Origin: Tetmemena sp. SeJ-2015
Taxonomy: Eukaryota; Ciliophora; Spirotrichea; Sporadotrichida; Oxytrichidae
Direction: 5' to 3'
NCBI GenBank assembly: GCA_027382625.1
Contig: JAJKFJ010025034.1
Span: 1-10,622, forward strand
DNA: 10,622 nt
The position numbers were made by a program, and so were the translations under genes. This document shows positions 5,457 to 10,622 of this stretch, piece by piece. Each line of letters begins with the position of its first letter. The stretch's first letter is position 1. Below the pieces are notes generated by a model. That model saw only the letters and a list, made by a program, of their open reading frames with translations. It searched no databases and had not been told where the DNA came from.

Positions 5457-7998
5457 ATGAGCTGTCCATTTGTAAATAAGGACCTACTCTCTAGATTACC
5501 CGACGAGAAAAGGGCAGAACTAGAACAGTACTACAAAAACTTTGTCCAAAAGGATGAAACCAATTTATTTTAACTCAAGGCACTTAGGCCTAAGAACTAT
5601 GCCCAGTTATGAAACTGAATGAGGAAAATATTGACACTGAAGAGCCGAAATCCTATTCTACCTAACAAGCAAATGCTTTGGCAGCAGGAGGCGCGGGTGC
5701 TTGCCCATTTATTTCTTCTAGTAAGAATTAATTACATTCAATATTTTATTGTATAGAGCACACTGATCCTGGTTTGGACTTCTTTGAGGTTGGAAGCAAC
5801 ATAAAGTACAAGTCTAAGTACTCTCACTTCCTCAACATCAGAACCTTTTTTGAATACCCAGAAGACAAGTCTGAGTCCAGCGATTAAAATCCAATTAACA
5901 GAACTTCTTAATGTAAGTGCGATCAACTTAACCAAAGTAGAGGATAAAGTTCGACCTAGCGCAAATTCTGAGTTACAGGAAAATTAAGAAAATATTCAAA
6001 GAAACATGTAAGCCTATTTTTTAACCAGACAATTATGCTTTAGAGAGAACCTTTGCAAGGAAGATATGGTAGATGCTCATCTCAAGGAAGAATTAAAAAG
6101 CCACGAGAAAGTTAACAAGTTCTAGAAGAAGTTTAAACAAGCTAGTATGCTATTCCTTTCATAACTAACTCCATATTAGAATAACACTTAGACCAAAACG
6201 AAGATATCTAACTTATCAACATTTCATTTTTAAAGATTTGTTCAATGATGATTTGCAAGCTTAAATTGAAAGCAGGTCTACAGAAGCAGAGGGTGATTAA
6301 AATGAAGATAGTCTTCCCTCTACAAGAAAGCTGGGAAAGAAATTAGTTTTTACCAAGGAACAGATCAAGAAAGATTGATTTTCTCTCTTATAATATTTTA
6401 GACTAATCAAAAATCCGGCAATATCCAGCGGTCTTGCTTCAAACTTTATTCCACAGCAATCCCAAATTTGATAAATATAGGCAGGCAGATTCGAGTGAGC
6501 TGTTCTTCTTTTCTGATGAAATTAAAACTATGGGTAACGATGCCTATCAAAAGAATAACTTCTATTTGGCTTTGGATTTCTATGAGCAGGCCCTATGTCT
6601 TTATAACTGGCTTGAGTTGAGGCATGAGAAAAAGGAATCAGGAGAGATAAGTGAGAAGAAGAAAGTGTCCTTCACTATGTTTGGGAAGGAGCCAGTAAGG
6701 ATAACCGATGAGAGAGTTTTCAATATGTTTAAAGCCTAGCAGGGTGATGAAGATCCTCTTTTAGAAAAAGAAAACTGTAAGCTTCTTTTGCTTTAAACTT
6801 TATAGTGGATTCTTTGGTTATAAACTTGCTCTAGAATGCTTTTGTCTGTTATATGAAGCTCTACCACTTCAAGCAAGCAAAGAAAAATAATTGAGTGATA
6901 TATAATGTTTATAAGAAGGTAGCTAATTACATAAAGTAGTTGAAGCCAGAATATCCTCTGTGCTACTCTTTAATTGGATTAAGCACCTATTACAATCTAA
7001 ATGCAGACTATAAAGAAATAAGGGACACTATAGAGGAGGTAGCGAATAAATTACTTATTTATTTTAATGGGTTGAAGCTAGTCCAAACTTACGTGCAAGG
7101 TTACACTCAAAAGGAAATCCAGAAGATTCATAAAGTGCTTGAGTTGCTTGATACTCATGATTTTTCTATAGTTTTTAATTTCTCAGTTGAAAAACAGAAT
7201 AAAGAAAGATGTGTAAACAGTTGAGAAGATTTTAAATAGAGCAAAAAAGATATATGAGCTGAGGAGCAGCAGAGGGCAGATCGTGAAGGAAAAAGCCTAT
7301 GACTGCAAAACTTCTCACTCTAACTTTAGACTGGTTTCCAAGTAAGTACTAAATTGCAGTAGAAGTTTAAAACTTAATTTAGAATGAACAAGAAATACTT
7401 TGATGTGCTAGAGTACTTTAGAGAGAGTTAGCAGCCAGTGGAATGTGTGAAAGTTATCTAAGAGTATCAAAAATTTGCACCTACATTTAATGAAATGAGA
7501 TATCTGCTGGAGGTCCTTAATTTCCGCGATCTCGATTCTGAGGTACAAAAAGAGCTTCCCTAAGACTTGGTCATTTTTAGCTCTTTGATTATTATTTCAT
7601 TTTGGTTGAACTGATGAAGCAAAATGAATTCATCATTCCAATAGCAAATGAGATAAGAGAAAGACTAGCTTATGAGGAATTCTAGAATGCCAAAATGATG
7701 AATGTGTTTCTTTATAATTTTGAATATAGACTTACTAAACTACTCAATGGAACTAATTGATAAAGAAGATGAGAAAGAAAAGAAGAGAAAGAAGAAAAGC
7801 GGAGAATGGCAAGAGGAGAAGGGTCCGATCACAAGCACAGTAAATTGGCTTCTTGGAGACAGTAAATGGCAGATTTCATTTAATCTGATGCTGTTCTTAC
7901 TGATGGTGGGACTATACTTCTATATTAGATTTGACATGTGTTCTTATTTAAAATATAATTATAGTTTTTATTTCGATGGGTGCAAGAAAAAGAAATGA
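5457..7998 (+). CDS. TPR protein with C-terminal membrane anchor (germline form)
   Basis: ATG at 5457, TGA at 7996-7998. Removing four GTAAG...TAG introns and seven proposed IESs leaves exactly 636 codons, 635 aa. Cys-Pro pairs lie at residues 3-4, 23-24 and 57-58. Residues 120-220 are charged and probably helical. A clear TPR begins at Gly241-Asn-Asp-Ala-Tyr and runs to Trp266-Leu-Glu. A second covers about 327-357 (Asn-Ala-Phe-Val-Cys-Tyr ... Phe-Lys-Gln-Ala ... Leu-Lys-Pro). More helical repeats follow to about 555, then a Lys-rich stretch (561-569), one hydrophobic helix (about 594-613) and a C-terminus of four Lys. The layout resembles TPR co-chaperones anchored by a C-terminal tail, and the terminal Lys would fit ER retrieval; both are inference. 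The last 40 residues are AT-rich and uncertain: an alternative join (TATAA at 7954 and 8052) would instead run on into the next gene. Confidence 0.8.
5517..5593 (+). other. IES, 77 bp, pointer GAACTA
   Basis: Two in-phase GAACTA copies (Glu-Leu). A frame change here is certain because the first frame reaches TGA at 5610. A 44-nt GTCC...TTAG intron at 5544-5587 would also restore the frame and keep a helical stretch, but it lacks the GTAAG start of every other intron. Confidence 0.5.
5721..5756 (+). other. Intron, 36 nt
   Basis: GTAAGAAT...TGTATAG, phase 1, length a multiple of three. Canonical ends and AT-richness. It splits a Lys codon before His-Thr-Asp-Pro. Confidence 0.75.
5913..5940 (+). 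other. Intron, 28 nt
   Basis: GTAAGTGC...TTAACCAAAGTAG with a CTTAAC branch-like site. Phase 1. Removal changes the frame into a long Glu/Gln-rich coding stretch and recreates a TAG Gln codon at the junction. Confidence 0.85.
6138..6255 (+). other. IES, 118 bp, pointer CAAGCT
   Basis: Two CAAGCT copies at 6138 and 6256, each read Gln-Ala in phase. The AT-rich interior has a TGA in the upstream frame. It also contains a GTATGC...TTAG intron-like piece, but excising that alone does not connect the coding frames. Confidence 0.8.
6373..6469 (+). other. IES, about 97 bp, pointer GAT (boundary uncertain)
   Basis: The upstream frame stops at TGA 6376 right after Gln-Ile-Lys-Lys-Asp, and the TPR-bearing frame resumes near 6470. 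GAT is in phase at both ends. CCAA, CAA, or two smaller IESs with pointers ATCAA and AATCC would also work. Confidence 0.5.
6777..6805 (+). other. Intron, 29 nt
   Basis: GTAAGCTT...TTTAAACTTTATAG, phase 1. Removal joins Glu-Lys-Glu-Asn to Leu-Asp-Ser-Leu-Val-Ile-Asn and opens the second TPR. Confidence 0.88.
6880..6912 (+). other. IES, 33 bp, pointer AAGAA
   Basis: AAGAA at 6880 and 6913 flank an AT-rich 33-bp segment with an in-frame TGA at 6892. The length is a multiple of three and there is no GT start. Removal restores the 12-residue spacing from the second TPR's Ala to its Pro. Confidence 0.88.
7121..7223 (+). other. IES, 103 bp, pointer AGAAGATT
   Basis: An 8-bp repeat at 7121 and 7224, in phase. 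Removal joins Lys-Glu-Ile-Gln-Lys-Ile to Leu-Asn-Arg-Ala-Lys-Lys and avoids TGA at 7222. This is among the longest pointers in the window. Confidence 0.82.
7342..7382 (+). other. Intron, 41 nt
   Basis: GTAAGTACTAAA...CTTAATTTAG, phase 2. Removal joins Arg-Leu-Val-Ser to Lys-Met-Asn-Lys-Lys-Tyr. Confidence 0.85.
7567..7601 (+). other. IES, 35 bp, pointer TTGGT
   Basis: TTGGT at 7567 and 7602, in phase. Removal joins Pro-Gln-Asp-Leu-Val to Glu-Leu-Met-Lys-Gln. The interior is T-rich. Confidence 0.75.
7720..7756 (+). other. IES, 37 bp, pointer TTGA (or 28 bp, pointer GAA)
   Basis: A frame change before the Lys/Glu-rich stretch is certain, since the upstream frame ends at TGA 7758. Two in-phase pointers fit: TTGA (7720/7757) or GAA (7722/7750). 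They differ by three residues. Confidence 0.6.
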
Positions 7999-8048
7999 TT
8001 CCTTTTATTAATTTCAACTCTATCTCATTAATTTTATCTGTTTCCAAT

Positions 8049-8594
8049 ATGTATAACTTAAAGTAGCCAATTGAAGCAGAAGTAGCAAAGAATAGTTATG
8101 AAAACAATGTAGAGGAGCATTCAATAGATGAAGACAATATTATAATTAGTTTAATACTAGTATAGGGTTATTAAATCTGATTGACTACATTAAGAGACCT
8201 GCTACGGCTGGTGCAGACATTACTAGCATGAATCAATTACTAGAAAGCTCTAAATATTTGCCTGAATTTAGAGGAAAATCAGACTTTAAAGGCGTAATAA
8301 GCAACACAAATGCTAAAAGCAAAGTCAGAGATGAGCTAGCAAGTGAAACTAGAAACAAAACTTTGCGTATTAATTGCATAAATATTTTGTAAAACTAAGC
8401 GAAGCCTTCAGAAGTATTCTTCAATAGATGCTTGCTTCCCTACTAATTTAAATAGAGTAGCTTTTGGAACTGTCTCCAAGGCTTTTGTAAAACCTCTTTC
8501 ATTTAAGTATGGAGCGGTCTTCAAAAATAAATCTGAGGAAGCTAGGTACTACAAAATGCAATACCAAATTCTCAAACTCAGACATCTATTGGTT
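8049..8594 (+). CDS. Incomplete gene, weakly like DNA polymerase epsilon B-subunit N-terminus
   Basis: ATG at 8049 opens a frame interrupted by two IESs (17 and 34 bp). It encodes Leu-Ile-Asp-Tyr-Ile-Lys-Arg-Pro near its start, a charged middle, and Val-Ala-Phe-Gly-Thr-Val-Ser-Lys toward the end. The last clear stretch, EARYYKMQYQILKLRHL, resembles from memory the helix before the OB/phosphoesterase region of polymerase epsilon subunit 2 (pattern A-x-aromatic-x4-Y-x-I-L-x2-R). This is a weak hint, not an identification. After about 8594 the sequence turns strongly AT-rich with no nearby stop (first in-frame TGA 8787) and no further coding. The gene is therefore either scrambled, with its other MDSs elsewhere, or a fragment. 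Alternatively a TATAA pointer at 7954/8052 could make it the C-terminal part of the preceding TPR gene. Confidence 0.55.
8136..8152 (+). other. IES, 17 bp, pointer AATA
   Basis: In-phase AATA at 8136 and 8153 around an all-A/T/G 17-bp segment. Removal joins Asp-Glu-Asp-Asn to Thr-Ser-Ile-Gly-Leu-Leu. The unremoved frame reaches TGA at 8178. Confidence 0.65.
8357..8390 (+). other. IES, 34 bp, pointer AAAACT
   Basis: AAAACT at 8357 and 8391, both read Lys-Thr in phase. Removal joins Glu-Thr-Arg-Asn-Lys-Thr to Lys-Arg-Ser-Leu-Gln-Lys. Confidence 0.8.
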
Positions 8595-8792
8595 ATATTT
8601 ATATAATACTCTACTTTTTCTTATTTATGTCTCGTCTCGTAAAATTTATTTGATATTAAATTACTTAAAGCATACAGTAATCATATATTTTTTGACTATA
8701 AAAATATTTTGCATGTAAAATTTATGAATGAATAACCTTTAAAAGTTTAATCTCTAAATTTAATTTTGAAAAACTATATGTTTTATTGATTA
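8595..8792. other. AT-rich spacer
   Basis: Strongly AT-rich region after the incomplete gene and before the next start. No feature is seen. An in-frame TGA at 8787-8789 lies just before the next ATG. Confidence 0.5.
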
Positions 8793-10205
8793 ATGAAGGT
8801 TAATGATCCTCGAAGTTCTCATGAGTATATTTTCAAGTTCCTGAAAGAATTCTTCTCTCTAGAGTAAATAAGTCACTTTACAGACGAAGGACTCAGGAAC
8901 TTTATCCAAGCAATCATTGAAGTTAAAATAATAAATCCAAACTACACTTTGGAAGAGTTCATTATCTTAATTTAATCAATGTTTTCTTCTTTAATCGAGA
9001 GCATGAACGGTAAATTAGAGAACTATGAATTTTAAGAAACTCAGCTAGATTAAAATTAGAAGTTCTAGTCTCTAGCTTAAACCAAGAGGTTTGATATTCT
9101 CAATTCTTCACAAGGACTGGCACATGAAATTTTAGCAGCAAGTGAGCTTAACTCAACTGGAGATATCAAATTAGACTTGTCTTATACACCTGATCAAGCT
9201 AAGAAGCAAGGTCAGCCAAAGTCAGTTTCAAAATTTGAGCTAGGGAATAGCGTCAGGAAGGAAACTTCAATTTCACCAAGTGGCTAAAGTCCAATAAGAT
9301 TGGAGGATTATAACCAATAGAGCTAGCAAGATCTCAGTTTTGGCACTCTTAGCAAACCCGAGAGATCCAGGCAAAGAGTTCAGAGCGCTCATAGAACTAC
9401 AGGCGGTCTTAGTTTTAATTTAAGTATGAAGCAGAACATGCAGAGGTTAGGCCTTTCCAGAAACTAAATAGAGCAGTAAAACTCTAATTCTACTTCACCG
9501 ATCAAGTAAAGCATTAATTTGGTATATTATTGATACTTCTTATACTCGCAATGCTTTATATAATGTACAGTCCGATGTCAGGAAGGCCAGAGCCGTTTGT
9601 TTAGAACTTCAATATACCCAAGCTAGCCCCAATGAACAATTTACTTCTAAGATAGAGTTAGAATTAAGGAGGCTACTAGAAGTATAAGTGTTCTTCTGTG
9701 TCAGCCAATACTTCAGCAACAGTTATAAAGGATTTATAAAATGCTCCAAACTACACAAATCTCTCCTAACTTGCTTATTTGGCTGCTAGTCATCAGTAAA
9801 TTGCAGCAAATGATTAAAACTTCTCAAGTCAAATTAAAAAGAGCAGTCAAAAAGACTTAAGAAAGTCTGGAGAGGGTAACTTGACTGGAAAGAATGAAGG
9901 ATTAAGAGGAAGTGGGGCCCATTCGAATTAGGGATCGAGCAAGAGACCTTCAAGACCTTAAAGCAGTATGGTAATAAGGAGATCTCAGCAAAGCATCCAT
10001 TCTAGTTAGTTGCTCTAATGCCATCAAACGAGTACTAATCCAAAGAAGCTGTATATAATTATTTATTGCTATAGCTAATACGAAATTACATCAACCAACA
10101 AAACATAAGAATAGCATTCATATTAATACTTTTAAAAGCTTACGAAATTCAACCTCCAAGTTGTAAAGAGCCACCTAAAGACTGCTAGCTTGCTCTACTG
10201 AGTGA
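8793..10205 (+). CDS. Ser/Gln-rich protein, probably largely disordered (germline form)
   Basis: ATG at 8793, two codons after an in-frame TGA, which fixes the start. After two IESs (74 bp CCGAT, 40 bp CTAAT) the frame ends at TGA 10203-10205, giving exactly 433 codons, 432 aa. Residues 1-75 look folded and helical, with Glu/Phe/Leu-rich sequence (His-Glu-Tyr-Ile-Phe-Lys-Phe-Leu). From about 80 the protein is dominated by Ser, Gln, Asn and Lys with basic Arg/Ser patches toward the C-terminus. Many Gln are TAA or TAG, so a standard-code ORF finder misses the gene entirely. No domain is recognised. The folded N-terminus may be the functional part and the tail a linker or a phosphorylation target, which is inference only. 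Confidence 0.8.
9498..9571 (+). other. IES, 74 bp, pointer CCGAT
   Basis: CCGAT at 9498 and 9572 in the same codon phase around an AT-rich segment with a TGA at 9531. Removal joins Asn-Ser-Thr-Ser-Pro to Met-Ser-Gly-Arg-Pro. Confidence 0.82.
10035..10074 (+). other. IES, 40 bp, pointer CTAAT
   Basis: CTAAT at 10035 and 10075, in phase. Removal joins His-Gln-Thr-Ser-Thr-Asn to Thr-Lys-Leu-His-Gln-Pro and leads to the stop at 10203. Without removal the frame runs through AT-rich sequence to TGA 10199. Confidence 0.68.
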
Positions 10206-10256
10206 GATAGAGGGCCACAATCCAAGGTAACAATATATATTATAGAATAACGTTTG

Positions 10257-10269
10257 ATAGCATGAGAGA
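10257..10269 (+). repeat. 13-bp direct repeat ATAGCATGAGAGA, copy 1
   Basis: Identical to 10367-10379, 110 bp apart. Copy 1 contains the proposed start codon; copy 2 spans a proposed intron acceptor. Its length suits a pointer. Confidence 0.8.
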
Positions 10270-10622
10270 CTTAAAAACAAAGTATCAAAAGGATGGAATC
10301 ATGAGAAGAAACAAGCTGTTGCTTGAGCATATACTCGTAAGGAATCTAATTATTATAATTAATTCTATAGCATGAGAGATTGGAAAAATCAATTTCTACC
10401 ATCAACTACTATCAGGGATTTGCGTATTAGAAATTTTAATTTTCTTTAAACAAGAAGCCTTGAATCAATTACTGAATGGAAGCAATATTTTGCTAAACGA
10501 ATAATCACAAAACGATATTGCACTTATTCAAGACCAAACATCAAATTGAATTTAACTTAATTTCATTTAGATCATATTCACATAGATAAAGTAAATTTGG
10601 CAATTAATCAATTTTACTCTTT
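10262..10622 (+). CDS. Start of a further gene (partial)
   Basis: ATG at 10262 opens MRDLKTKYQKDGIMRRNK and a Leu-rich stretch to 10336. A 34-nt GTAAGG...TATAG intron follows, then His-Glu-Arg-Leu-Glu-Lys and further coding to about 10430. Beyond that two frames are both plausible. One ends in TGA near 10548; the other stays open to the window edge. The N-terminal half is charged and helical with no recognised domain. Only 56 bp separate it from the previous stop. A 13-bp repeat covering the start codon recurs 110 bp downstream and allows a different reading. An alternative upstream frame (10140-10225) rich in Pro and Cys could also feed into it. Confidence 0.42.
10337..10370 (+). other. Intron, 34 nt (proposed)
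   Basis: GTAAGGAATCT...AATTCTATAG, phase 0, in the size range and with the ends of the other introns in the window. Its 3' end overlaps the second copy of a 13-bp repeat. Confidence 0.6.
10367..10379 (+). repeat. 13-bp direct repeat ATAGCATGAGAGA, copy 2
   Basis: Identical to 10257-10269. Joining at the repeat would give Met-Arg-Asp-Trp-Lys and a frame open to the window edge. Confidence 0.8.

Noticed and set aside
5544..5587. 44-nt intron in the TPR gene
   Set aside because: It would restore the frame but starts GTCC, unlike all seven GTAAG introns. Kept only as an alternative to the GAACTA IES.
5738..5935. Minus-strand 65-codon open frame
   Set aside because: Antisense to the TPR gene and overlapping two of its introns.
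6140..6240. GTATGC...ATTAG as a 35-nt intron
   Set aside because: Removing it alone does not connect the flanking coding frames. The 118-bp CAAGCT unit does so cleanly and contains it.
8509..8718. Plus-strand 69-codon standard-code open frame
   Set aside because: Overlaps the incomplete gene in another frame and runs into AT-rich spacer, giving a Tyr/Leu/Ile-rich product typical of noncoding AT sequence.
419..10205. Pseudogene cluster or sequencing indels as the cause of the frame breaks
   Set aside because: Random indels would not sit at AT-rich segments bounded by matching, in-phase direct repeats, nor give exact codon counts in five genes.
419..10205. Programmed ribosomal frameshifting of the Euplotes kind
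   Set aside because: Euplotes uses TAA/TAG as stops, whereas here they are clearly Gln. The breaks are not at a shared slippery sequence.
1..10622. Bacterial features, tRNA, rRNA, CRISPR
   Set aside because: No ribosome-binding-site pattern, no tRNA or rRNA-like sequence and no regularly spaced repeats. The code and introns are eukaryotic.

Overview
The window reads as germline (micronuclear) DNA of a ciliate that uses genetic code 6 (TAA and TAG = Gln, TGA the only stop). The best fit is a hypotrich/spirotrich of the Oxytricha/Stylonychia kind. Under the standard code almost nothing is coding. With code 6, protein-like frames cover most of the window but are broken by frame switches. These breaks coincide with short AT-rich segments of 14-118 bp, each bounded by a direct repeat (3-8 bp) that is in the same codon phase on both sides. 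Removing the segment plus one repeat copy restores the frame. That is the MDS/IES/pointer layout of a germline gene before DNA elimination. True introns are separate: seven segments of 28-45 nt all begin GTAAG and end TAG. The genus cannot be told from the sequence alone.

Layout. (-) 1-96: N-terminal end of a probably mitochondrial protein, cut by the window edge. (-) 419-2084: seven-transmembrane protein, 496 aa after removing two introns and three IESs. (+) 2190-3347: Ser/Gln-rich protein of unknown function with an N-terminal hydrophobic segment; its middle is unresolved. (-) 3407-4133: small Ser/Gln-rich protein, 182 aa, three IESs. 4134-4596: AT-rich spacer. (+) 4609-5283: acidic/basic protein ending in a ZZ-like Cys-rich zinc finger, three IESs. 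(+) 5457-7998: TPR protein with a C-terminal membrane anchor, about 635 aa, four introns and about seven IESs. (+) 8049 to about 8594: an incomplete gene with no stop, weakly like the DNA polymerase epsilon B-subunit. (+) 8793-10205: Ser/Gln-rich protein, 432 aa, two IESs. (+) 10262 to the right edge: start of another gene with one intron.

The genes do not form a recognisable pathway. Each may become its own somatic chromosome. The striking content is the dense set of very small IESs, three of them only 14-17 bp, and two long direct repeats (14 bp and 13 bp) that could act as alternative pointers. All joins were made by eye. The length arithmetic is exact for genes 1, 3, 4, 5 and 7 (whole codon numbers after removal), but pointers of 3-5 bp can arise by chance and those boundaries are provisional.
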